16,909 nt of DNA from Phycisphaerales bacterium UBA2396. GTDB lineage: Bacteria; Planctomycetota; Phycisphaerae; Phycisphaerales; UBA1924. The DNA is taken from positions 1 to 16,909 of the forward strand of contig DDSG01000122.1 in NCBI GenBank assembly GCA_002343325.1, given 5' to 3'. The translations under genes and the position numbers were made by a program. Each line of letters begins with the position of its first letter. Position 1 is the first letter of the stretch. The notes below the pieces were generated by a model. The model was not told where the DNA came from, ran no database searches, and was given only the letters and a program-made list of their open reading frames with translations. This document shows positions 6,177-13,354 of the stretch, in pieces.

Positions 6177-9100
6177 TCAGCACCCCTGCTCGAACTCCTC
6201 GACGAACGCGGCGAAGTCGAAGAAGTCGGTGAAGCCGTCGCCATCGAAATCGGCCGAGGCGCCCTGCGGGCAGAGGCCCAGCTCGAAGCAGTCGACGAAG
6301 TCGTTGTAGTCGAAGAAGTCGATGAACCCGTCGGCGTTGAAGTCGGCCGGGCTGCAGCAGCCCAGCACCGTGACCAAGGCCGTCGCGCTGATCGTCGTGC
6401 CGCAATCCGATCGCACCAGGCAGTCGTACAGCCCGGCCGCCGACGGATCGCTGTGCGCGAGCGTCAGCACTGGAGTGACCGCGGAGGGATTCGTGTTGGG
6501 ATCGATCTCGATCCCGTCGCGACGCCAGCGATACTGATCGGTCTCGGGGCGTGACGATTCGACGGCGAGCTGGGCCGCCGAGCCCGGGCAGATGAACGTC
6601 GACGACGGCTGGCGGGTCAGCACCGGCACCCGGGGGATATCCAGCGTCCATGTCTGCCCGGAGATGAACCAGGCATAGTCCGTTCCCGCCTGCGCGAAAG
6701 CGATGGAGGAACCGCCGAACCGCACGAGCCGCCGGTTTGCGCGGTCGTAGGCGATCGATGAGTAGATTCGACCGACCACTGCCTCGGTCTCGGTGGGAAA
6801 GAGCTGACGCCACGCAACCCCGTCGTACTCCCACAGATCGTTCTCGCCGGTGGAGTTCACGGCATCGGTCACCTCGCCGCCGGCGAGCACCACGGTGCCC
6901 CGGTCCGGCACATACACAAGCCCGCCCGCCCCGCGCGGCGTGGGACCGCCGTCCGTCGGCGTGACGTTGCTCCACGTCGTGCCGTTGAACTCCCAGGTGG
7001 ACGCGTCGAACTCCCCCGACGCGAGCCGACCGCCGAACATCACCGTGACACCACGCCGCTCGTCGAAAGCCATCCTGGGCCCGTTGCGGGCCGGCGGGCT
7101 GATGGGCGGCTGCACGGCGGTCCACTGATCGGCCAGCGGGTCGTAGAGCCACGTGTCATTTCGGAAAGCGCCCGTCTCGTCGCGCCCACCGAAGAAGACC
7201 GCCTTCCCGATCGAGCGGTCGAACGAGGCGGCCATGTTCGCTCGCCGGCCGGGCGGCGCCGACGCCGTCACGACCGACCACGCCGGATTGGCCCCCAAGC
7301 TCAGCTTGTAGACCTGCGCCGAAACACGCGCGTTGCCCACACCGCCCACCTCGCCGCCGTACACGAGCATGCAAGGCGGGTTGGTCGTGGGCACGTACAC
7401 CATCGGAGCCTTCCAGAACTCCTGCCCCGCGGCCAGCCCGGGCAAGCCCGACCACGACGATCCGTTCCAGGCAAATGCGCCCCCACCAAGCTGTCGAGCC
7501 GGGCTCGCGCCGGGGCGCGTGATAAGCCCGCCGCCGGCAATGATGACCCGCCCTCCCGCCTCGTCGTACGCGACGCCCGCGAAGTCACGAGGCGGGATCG
7601 CGAACGTGTTCCACCGGGCTTGCCAGATGTTCGTCGCGCCATCGAACGAAAGAACTTGACGCTGGGGGCTCACCTCGCCGGCCATGCCGCCAAAGAGCAA
7701 CACATGATTCCCGATCGGGTTCCATGACATCGCGTGGCGCGTGCGGAGCTGGACATCACCGCCGGGCACCAATCGGATCGAACCACGCTGCACCCACGCA
7801 GGGCCGCCCGCCGCCGCGACGTTGAACTCGAACGTTCCATTGAAATCCGTGTCGCCGTTCTCCCCGCCGGCCATGACCAGCACCGCCCGGTTCGGCCGAG
7901 GATCAAACGCCAGGCCCATACGGAACCGCGAGCCGGGCGGGTTCGCGGCATTAACCAGCGTCCACGCCGGAGGGGTCGCGTTCGGGCTCCAGACCCAGAC
8001 CTGGACTGTGCCCGAACCTCCCGCGACAAGGTACGTCGCGTTGCGCACCGAGTCGTACGCCATCGCGTGCCCGCGCTGGGGACCCGGGCTGGTTTGTGGC
8101 GTCACGACGGTCCACTGATCCGAGCCCGGTGCCCGCTCGAGCACATCGGTCGATCCATTGCCCGACGACAGCCCGCCGTACGCCACGATGGTCGACCGTG
8201 ACACGTCGTAGACCGCTTGCAGGCTCTCTCGGGGCTGAGGCAGCGAGCCGGACGATCGCGACCACACGCCGGTCACGCCGTCCGAGCGGTACTCCCACAC
8301 TTCATTGCTGGTCAGATACTCGGGAAAGCCGGCGATGGGGGCGTAGAAGCCGCCCATGAGCACCGTGCACCCGCGGGCGGCGTCGTAGACCATCGCCGCG
8401 TTGGCCTTCGGCCCCGGGCCCTGCGTCGCCGTCCGCCGCCAGGTTCCCGTGCCGTCGGGACGGGGGGTGTATTCCCACGTGTCCGTCTCGCCGCCAAGTC
8501 CGCCGTACAGGACAATCACATTGCGGGCGGTATCGAGCGCGACGGCATGCCCCCAGCGAGCGGTCGGCTCGGCATTGTCGACCCACCTCCACCCCTCGCC
8601 GCAGGACGAGGGCGGGGCGCTCCACAGCCGAACACTGTCAAGATCGTTGATCTCGATCCCGTTGACCTCTTCGCTCGTGAGGAAGACGTCCGCTGCGGAC
8701 TGGAGCGCCGCCTCAAACTGCACGCGGGCCGCGATCGGGCCGCTGCACGATCCGACTCGCCATGCCGTGTGCACCAACGGCACAGACCGCGAGCGCCACG
8801 CACCGGGACCGAGCACCCGGGCGATCGCGACCAGACGCTCCCCCCCGCTCGTCACGATCGTCACTTCGTCCTGCAGGCCGGTGAAGAAGGTGCCGGTCAC
8901 CCGTTCGACGCGGCGTTCGAACGTCAGCCAACCGCCGTGGGCGTTGATCAAGTTCTGCACCAGCGACTGCGGGGCACGGAGATACGCCGACCCGCCGATC
9001 GCGGGCTCGACAACCCGCAGGAACTGCCCGGTCATGCCGCCCGAACCGACCACCGAGAGATCCGTTACATCGCGGACAAATCCGCCGATCGGGCAGAACG

Positions 9101-9248
9101 CGTCGTACTCCTGCGAAGACCAGCCGTCGGTGCCGCTCCCGAAGCTGTCTTCGTAGAGCAGAACCTGCCCCATGGCCCCGGGGGCCGCGGCAACAGCAGA
9201 CAACACCGACAGACCGATCCACCGACCGCGCGAACGACGTGAGTCCAT
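6177..9248 (-). CDS. Large secreted laminin-B/kelch double-propeller/Ig protein with GC-type dockerin
   Basis: The 1023-residue product has a signal peptide (1-27, ending APGAMG). ATG at 9248 is preceded by GAGGAGA about 9 nt upstream. Residues of about 28-210 resemble a laminin-B domain (DGWSSQEYDAF, YLRAPQSLV, HGGWLTFERRV, INDLDSVRLWS). Residues of about 222-870 are kelch/galactose-oxidase-type repeats, each with a hydrophobic strand ending in Gly-Gly. I count twelve (GG near 249, 299, 358, 410, 461, 520, 572, 631, 687, 739, 790 and 845), spaced 50-59 residues, enough for two six-bladed propellers. An Ig-like module follows (about 875-962), with RQPSSTFICPGSAAQL and AGLYDCLV, then two EF-hand loops ending EQGC. 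It is probably a surface binding or matrix protein; no oxidase active-site residues are evident. The ligand is unknown. Confidence 0.87.
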   Translation of the reverse strand: MDSRRSRGRWIGLSVLSAVAAAPGAMGQVLLYEDSFGSGTDGWSSQEYDAFCPIGGFVRDVTDLSVVGSGGMTGQFLRVVEPAIGGSAYLRAPQSLVQNLINAHGGWLTFERRVERVTGTFFTGLQDEVTIVTSGGERLVAIARVLGPGAWRSRSVPLVHTAWRVGSCSGPIAARVQFEAALQSAADVFLTSEEVNGIEINDLDSVRLWSAPPSSCGEGWRWVDNAEPTARWGHAVALDTARNVIVLYGGLGGETDTWEYTPRPDGTGTWRRTATQGPGPKANAAMVYDAARGCTVLMGGFYAPIAGFPEYLTSNEVWEYRSDGVTGVWSRSSGSLPQPRESLQAVYDVSRSTIVAYGGLSSGNGSTDVLERAPGSDQWTVVTPQTSPGPQRGHAMAYDSVRNATYLVAGGSGTVQVWVWSPNATPPAWTLVNAANPPGSRFRMGLAFDPRPNRAVLVMAGGENGDTDFNGTFEFNVAAAGGPAWVQRGSIRLVPGGDVQLRTRHAMSWNPIGNHVLLFGGMAGEVSPQRQVLSFDGATNIWQARWNTFAIPPRDFAGVAYDEAGGRVIIAGGGLITRPGASPARQLGGGAFAWNGSSWSGLPGLAAGQEFWKAPMVYVPTTNPPCMLVYGGEVGGVGNARVSAQVYKLSLGANPAWSVVTASAPPGRRANMAASFDRSIGKAVFFGGRDETGAFRNDTWLYDPLADQWTAVQPPISPPARNGPRMAFDERRGVTVMFGGRLASGEFDASTWEFNGTTWSNVTPTDGGPTPRGAGGLVYVPDRGTVVLAGGEVTDAVNSTGENDLWEYDGVAWRQLFPTETEAVVGRIYSSIAYDRANRRLVRFGGSSIAFAQAGTDYAWFISGQTWTLDIPRVPVLTRQPSSTFICPGSAAQLAVESSRPETDQYRWRRDGIEIDPNTNPSAVTPVLTLAHSDPSAAGLYDCLVRSDCGTTISATALVTVLGCCSPADFNADGFIDFFDYNDFVDCFELGLCPQGASADFDGDGFTDFFDFAAFVEEFEQGC
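6189..6347 (-). repeat. Paired EF-hand (GC-type dockerin) repeat, gene 6177-9248
   Basis: Two 22-codon units (6282-6347 and 6189-6254) repeat with a 93-nt period, encoding DFNADGFIDFFD and DFDGDGFTDFFD. The second unit has Ala rather than Asp just after the loop, a small divergence from the other copies. Confidence 0.88.
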
Positions 9249-9284
9249 GGTGCGTTCTCTCCTCGATTTTTGGCCGACGGCCGC

Positions 9285-9312
9285 AGTCTACTTCGGGAGC
9301 GTGCATCGTCAA
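9285..9312 (-). promoter_or_regulatory. Candidate sigma-70-type promoter for the kelch-protein gene
   Basis: On the minus strand TTGACG (9312-9307) is followed after 16 nt by TAGACT (9290-9285), matching the consensus at five and four positions. It lies just beyond the atpA terminator and about 37 nt upstream of the ATG at 9248, so the secreted gene appears to be transcribed separately from atpA. Confidence 0.5.
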
Positions 9313-9320
9313 GTGAAGTT

Positions 9321-9358
9321 CAAAAACAACAAGGCCCCGGCCGAGCGACCGGGGCCTT
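9321..9358 (-). terminator. Intrinsic terminator of atpA
   Basis: A perfect 10-bp inverted repeat (arms 9331-9340 and 9349-9358, 8-nt loop) is followed on the minus strand by GTTGTTTTTG. It begins 20 nt after the atpA stop codon. The layout is close to that of the terminator at 1281-1320, including the shared TTGTTTTT tail. Confidence 0.92.
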
Positions 9359-9378
9359 GGGGTTGCTGTTGAAACGAC

Positions 9379-10941
9379 TTACTTCTTCATGCTCGCCACG
9401 AAGTTCGCCTTGAACTCCTTGATCCCGGCCTCGAGCTTCTTCTCGAGCTCGCCATCGAGGGCCTTCTTGAGGTCAAGCTCGTCGCGGGTTGCCTTGGCGA
9501 CGGTCTTGAAGTGGTCGAGCAGGCCTGTCTCGAACGCGCGGACCTGCGGGACCGGAACGTCGTCGAGGTAGCCCTTCGTGCCCGCGTAGATCGAGATGAT
9601 CTGGTCGGTCACGACGAACGGGGTGTACTGGCCCTGCTTGAGCAGCTCCACCATGCGGCGGCCGCGGTCGAGCTGGCGCTGCGTCGCCGGATCAAGCTCC
9701 GTGCCGAGCTGCGCGAACGCCTCGAGCTCGCGGGCGGACGCCAGGTCCAGACGCAGCGAGCCAGAGATCTTCTTCATGCCCTTCACCTGGGCGTTGCCGC
9801 CCACTCGGCTCACCGAGATACCGACGTTGATGGCGGGGCGGATGCCGGAGTGGAACAGCTCGGGCTCGAGGTAGATCTGACCGTCGGTGATCGAGATCAC
9901 GTTGGTCGGGATGTACGCCGACACGTCGCCTTCCTGAGTCTCGATGATCGGGAGGCTCGTGATCGAGCCCGCGCCGTTCTCGTCCGACAGCTTCGTCGCA
10001 CGCTCGAGCAGGCGGCTGTGGAGGTAGAAGACGTCGCCCGGATACGCCTCGCGGCCCGGAGGACGGCGGAGCAGCAGCGAAAGCTGGCGGTACGCGACGG
10101 CCTGCTTGGACAAGTCGTCGTAGATGCACAGGGCGTGCTTGGGGGTCTTGCCCTTCATGCCGTTCCACATGAAGTACTCGGCCATCGCCGTGCCCGAGTA
10201 GGGGGCGACGTACTGCATCGGGGCCGGGTCGCTGCTCGCCGCGTTGACGACGATCGTGTACTCGAGCGCGCCGTACTTGCGAAGCGTCTCGACGACGCCC
10301 GCCACCGTCGACTCCTTCTGGCCGACCGCGACGTAGATGCAGACCACCGCGTCCTTCGTGCCCCAATACTGCTTCTGGTTGATGATCGTGTCGAGCGCGA
10401 CGGCCGTCTTGCCCGTCTTGCGGTCGCCGATGATCAGCTCGCGCTGCCCGCGCCCGATCGGGATCATCGCGTCAACCGCCTTGATGCCCGTCTGCATCGG
10501 CTCGTGCACCGGCTGACGCTCGGCGATCCCCGGCGCGATGATGTCCACCTTGCGGTATTCGGCGGCGTTGATCGGGCCCGCGTCGTCCAGCGGGCGACCC
10601 AGCGGATCCACCACGCGGCCCAGCAGCCCCTCGCCGACCGGCACTTCGAGCAGGCGCCCGGTCGACTTGACCATGTCGCCTTCCTTCACCGCCAGATAAT
10701 CGCCGTAGATGACCGCGCCGACCGTGTCGAGCTCGAGGTTGAAGACCTGACCCATCACGGCGCCTTCCGCCGTCTGGAACTCGAGCAGCTCGCCCGCCAT
10801 CGCCTTCGACAGCCCGTACACCCGCGCGATGCCGTCGCCGACCTCGACCACGCGACCAACCTCAGAAACCTCAAGCTCCTGGGTGTACTGCTCGATCTCC
10901 TGGCGAATCACGCTCGCGATCTCGTCGGTCTTGATCTTCAC
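9379..10941 (-). CDS. atpA: F1F0 ATP synthase subunit alpha
   Basis: This is the non-catalytic nucleotide-binding subunit of the F1 head, which alternates with beta in the membrane-bound ATP synthase. The 520-residue product is full length and canonical. It has Walker A GDRKTGKT (172-179), PLGRPLDD (113-120), YDDLSKQAVAYRQLSLLLRR (274-293), PGDVFYLHSRLLERA (301-315) and the arginine-finger region SVSRVG, with the arginine at 379. GTG at 10941 is chosen because the conserved N-terminus (KIKTDEIASVIRQEIEQY) starts there and AGGGAG lies about 7 nt upstream; the ATG at 11031 would add 30 non-conserved residues. Oddity: no other ATP synthase gene flanks it. Upstream is cdaR, and downstream are a terminator and a secreted-protein gene, whereas alpha normally sits between delta and gamma genes. 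The identification is beyond doubt. Confidence 0.99.
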   Translation of the reverse strand: MKIKTDEIASVIRQEIEQYTQELEVSEVGRVVEVGDGIARVYGLSKAMAGELLEFQTAEGAVMGQVFNLELDTVGAVIYGDYLAVKEGDMVKSTGRLLEVPVGEGLLGRVVDPLGRPLDDAGPINAAEYRKVDIIAPGIAERQPVHEPMQTGIKAVDAMIPIGRGQRELIIGDRKTGKTAVALDTIINQKQYWGTKDAVVCIYVAVGQKESTVAGVVETLRKYGALEYTIVVNAASSDPAPMQYVAPYSGTAMAEYFMWNGMKGKTPKHALCIYDDLSKQAVAYRQLSLLLRRPPGREAYPGDVFYLHSRLLERATKLSDENGAGSITSLPIIETQEGDVSAYIPTNVISITDGQIYLEPELFHSGIRPAINVGISVSRVGGNAQVKGMKKISGSLRLDLASARELEAFAQLGTELDPATQRQLDRGRRMVELLKQGQYTPFVVTDQIISIYAGTKGYLDDVPVPQVRAFETGLLDHFKTVAKATRDELDLKKALDGELEKKLEAGIKEFKANFVASMKK

Positions 10942-11032
10942 TGGTGGCTCCCTTTGGGGTGCTGGTCCGTCTCGCGCCGACCCGGCTCCGCGACCCACCA
11001 CGGAACACCGGGACGCACGCCAGGGGGTCACT

Positions 11033-11061
11033 AGGGTAGGTCTCTCCCCGCCGATTGTCCT
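11033..11061 (-). promoter_or_regulatory. Candidate promoter for atpA
   Basis: On the minus strand AGGACA (11061-11056) is followed after 17 nt by TACCCT (11038-11033). The position in the 162-nt gap between cdaR and atpA fits a separate promoter with a leader of about 85 nt, but both hexamers are imperfect. Read-through from cdaA-cdaR remains possible because no terminator was found after cdaR. Confidence 0.3.
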
Positions 11062-11103
11062 CTTCCGGACCTTCTTGTTCGTACTTCGTTCGCGTTTACT
11101 CGC

Positions 11104-12126
11104 TCACGGCGATGGCTTCACCGGCGCCCGTCGGTCCACCGTCAGCCGCACGATCGGGTTGTCGACCTTGAAGCTCAGCACCGTCGGCGGCGTGCTCTGA
11201 AAGATCACATCCTTCGAGTTCACGCCCTTTTCCAGATCGTCCGCCGACAGCACCACCACCGCGAAGACCTTGATCTCCCCCCGTTTAAGTTGCTCAACAA
11301 GGTCGGAGGGTCCTGACGCCTGGACGTCGTTGAGGAACGTGGGCTCGGCCTTCACATCCCACTGCGGCCCCACGAGCGCGGGCATCATGATCTGCACCGG
11401 GACGTTGGGCACCGTCGCCGTGGAGGTTCGGCTGCGGATGGTCAGCGTCACGTCCGCCCGCGCGGGCTCCACGATCACGTGGTCGATCCCCGCCAGTTCC
11501 GTCGGCGGAAGCACCACGGCCGAGCGCACCGTTTCGGCCCTGCCGGGCACCAGCCCGGTGAGCGATTCGGGCGTCAGCCGAACCAGGGCCGTCGCCGTGT
11601 CCGACAGCCGCTTCATCACCGATTCGGGTGCGCTGAGCCTGATCGACGCTGGGGTCACGCTCGCGGGTCCATCAAGGTCGGCCCGGCCGGCATCCACAAC
11701 CACCTTCACCGTGCGCGTCGTGAGGCGATCGGCCCAGACCCGTACCGTCGGCGGGTTGGTCCGATTGATGGACACACCCCGCTCGGCGAACTGAGGCAGC
11801 AGACGGAGTACTTCTCGCAGATCGAGGATTGATTCTCCCGGCTCGGCCACCAGCCCGGGCATGCCGGGCGCCAAGCGGATCGGCTTGATCGAGCCGGCCT
11901 CCAACCCGGCCAACGCCGCGCTCGACCCGCTGACCGAGACTTCGACTCGATCGCGCCACGCCTGACGGTCCAGCGGCTCGAGCACCAGCCCCCCGACCGG
12001 CTCGGGCGAGAACTCGACGGTTAACGTGAGGTCCTTGCTCCGCACGCTCTCGGCCTCGGCGAACAGCCACACGACCGCCGTCAGCAGCGTGGCGATGATC
12101 AGCGTCTGAGCATGCTTGACGATCAT
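11104..12126 (-). CDS. cdaR: CdaR/YbbR-like regulator of the diadenylate cyclase
   Basis: CdaR proteins are membrane-anchored, with extracytoplasmic YbbR repeats, and modulate CdaA activity. The 340-residue product has one N-terminal transmembrane segment (about 7-23, LIIATLLTAVVWLFAEAES), followed by an all-beta exported region. Repeated segments of the type PxTVxVxADRLTTRTVKVVVD and PASIRLSAPESVMKRL suggest about three YbbR-like repeats. The W-x-F-A-E pattern at the end of the membrane segment is typical of the family. ATG at 12126 overlaps the cdaA stop (ATGA), so the two are translationally coupled. Sequence similarity within YbbR proteins is low, so the call relies on topology, length and the overlap with cdaA. 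Confidence 0.85.
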   Translation of the reverse strand: MIVKHAQTLIIATLLTAVVWLFAEAESVRSKDLTLTVEFSPEPVGGLVLEPLDRQAWRDRVEVSVSGSSAALAGLEAGSIKPIRLAPGMPGLVAEPGESILDLREVLRLLPQFAERGVSINRTNPPTVRVWADRLTTRTVKVVVDAGRADLDGPASVTPASIRLSAPESVMKRLSDTATALVRLTPESLTGLVPGRAETVRSAVVLPPTELAGIDHVIVEPARADVTLTIRSRTSTATVPNVPVQIMMPALVGPQWDVKAEPTFLNDVQASGPSDLVEQLKRGEIKVFAVVVLSADDLEKGVNSKDVIFQSTPPTVLSFKVDNPIVRLTVDRRAPVKPSP

Positions 12127-12989
12127 GCCGCTCGCTCCCCTTCGTCGTCCCCGTGGGCCAGATCGCCGGCCGAGGCGTCCGAGGGCGAGGCTCCTCGGCC
12201 GAGCCGACGGCGAAGCTCATCGGGCAATTCGGCGGCGGTCAGGGGGTTGGAGAGCCGCCCGCGTTCCGCGAGGCGGATCCTGCCCGTCTCCTCGCTGACC
12301 ACGATCACCAGGGCGTCGCACTCCTTGGACAATCCCAATGCCGCCCGGTGGCGGGATCCCAGCGTCGGATCGGGCATGTCGGCGGCCTCGGCGAGGGGCA
12401 ACTGCACGCCGGCGGCGGCGACCGTCCGGCCCTTGACGATCACCGCCAGATCGTGCAACGCCGACCCGGGGAAGAAGACGGTCTGCAGCAACTGGGCGGA
12501 GAGTTCGGCCTTGAGGGGCGTTCCCCCCTCGACCAACCCGGCCAGCCCGACCTGCCGCTCGATGACGATCAGGGCCCCGAATTTCGCCCGGGCGAGGTAG
12601 CGGCAGGCCTCGGAAATCTGCTCGACCAGGAAGGCGATCTCGGTCGGTGTTCCCCGGAAGAAAGGCGTCTCGCCCAGTCGGACAAGCACCCGACGAAGTT
12701 CGGGCTGAAAGATGATCACCAGCCCGACGGCGACAAGGGCGAGGAACTTGTCGAAGAGGTAGCTAAGGCGTTCGAATCGTTCCCCGGCCGCCGCCACGCG
12801 GGAGGCAACACTGACCAGCACGATCAGGATGAGCAGCCCCTTGAGCGCACCGGCGGCTCGGGTGCCCTGAACGAACCGGACGATCCCGTAGACCACGATC
12901 CAAATGAGCGCGAGCTCGAAGGCGACCTCCCACGGCGAGTAGGACGTCAGACGCGTCAGCAGCTCATTGATCCGGGGCAGAAGCTCCAC
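12123..12989 (-). CDS. cdaA: Membrane diadenylate cyclase CdaA (DisA_N domain) with altered DGA motif
   Basis: CdaA condenses two ATP into cyclic di-AMP on the inner face of the membrane. The product (288 residues from GTG at 12989) has three transmembrane helices (about 22-41, 47-64, 80-95), then FQPELRRVLVRLG and the cyclase domain. That domain shows ALIVIERQVGL (139-149), LSAQLLQTVFFPGSALHD (163-180), the RHR motif in GSRHRAALGLS (211-221) and VSEETGRI (231-238). The second signature motif, normally Asp-Gly-Ala, reads Asp-Leu-Ala (180-182). GTG is preferred over ATG at 13052 because GGAG lies 8 nt upstream and family members start close to the first helix. A short inverted repeat (13001-13019) and a possible -10 TACACT (13032-13027) lie just upstream. 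It overlaps cdaR by 4 nt. The usual partner glmM is absent. Family identity is secure; activity is uncertain. Confidence 0.93.
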   Translation of the reverse strand: MELLPRINELLTRLTSYSPWEVAFELALIWIVVYGIVRFVQGTRAAGALKGLLILIVLVSVASRVAAAGERFERLSYLFDKFLALVAVGLVIIFQPELRRVLVRLGETPFFRGTPTEIAFLVEQISEACRYLARAKFGALIVIERQVGLAGLVEGGTPLKAELSAQLLQTVFFPGSALHDLAVIVKGRTVAAAGVQLPLAEAADMPDPTLGSRHRAALGLSKECDALVIVVSEETGRIRLAERGRLSNPLTAAELPDELRRRLGRGASPSDASAGDLAHGDDEGERAA

Positions 12990-13087
12990 GCAAGGTCTCC
13001 GGCCGGCGAATGACCGGCCAACACGAAGTGTACCGTCTTCGGCAAGGAACATCGTGCCGCCGCGGCGTCCGCCTGCAACAATCCGCG

Positions 13088-13354
13088 ATGCCCTACGAGG
13101 TCGTTGAGTTTCAGCAGACCCCCAATCCCAACGCGCTCAAATGCGTGCTGGACCGGCCCATCGCGCCCGAGCCACGCTCGTACCGCTCCAAGGCCGAGGT
13201 GGGCGACGACGCGGCGGCGGCCGCTCTTTTCTCGCTGCCCGGCGTGACGAACCTCCTGTTTCTCGACACGTGGGTGACGGTGGGCAAGTCTCCCGAGACG
13301 CGCTGGACCTCTCTCAAGCCCGCGATCAGCCGCGCGCTGAAGGAGTGCCCGTGA
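13088..13354 (+). CDS. Stand-alone Nfu/NifU N-terminal-domain protein
   Basis: The 88-residue product matches the Nfu N-terminal domain: QQTPNPNALKCVLDR (9-23), ALFSLPGVTNLLFLDTWVTVGK (about 48-69) and WTSLKPAISRAL near the end. In full-length Nfu proteins this domain precedes a CxxC-containing cluster-binding domain in Fe-S scaffold or carrier proteins. That second domain is absent, so the protein cannot hold a cluster in the usual way and may be an adaptor. ATG at 13088 is chosen because the domain starts directly after it; the frame is open from 13010, but those residues are not family-like. No strong ribosome binding site precedes it. Its TGA overlaps the GTG of mutY, giving translational coupling. 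It diverges from cdaA with a gap of about 98 nt. Confidence 0.85.
   Translation: MPYEVVEFQQTPNPNALKCVLDRPIAPEPRSYRSKAEVGDDAAAAALFSLPGVTNLLFLDTWVTVGKSPETRWTSLKPAISRALKECP

Noticed and set aside
10942..11031. Extended N-terminus of atpA from the ATG at 11031
   Set aside because: The added residues are not conserved, and the GTG at 10941 has a proper ribosome binding site exactly where family homology begins.
9511..11034. 507-codon plus-strand open frame opposite atpA
   Set aside because: It is a high-GC shadow of atpA, extremely rich in Arg, Asp, His and Val; atpA is unmistakable on the other strand.
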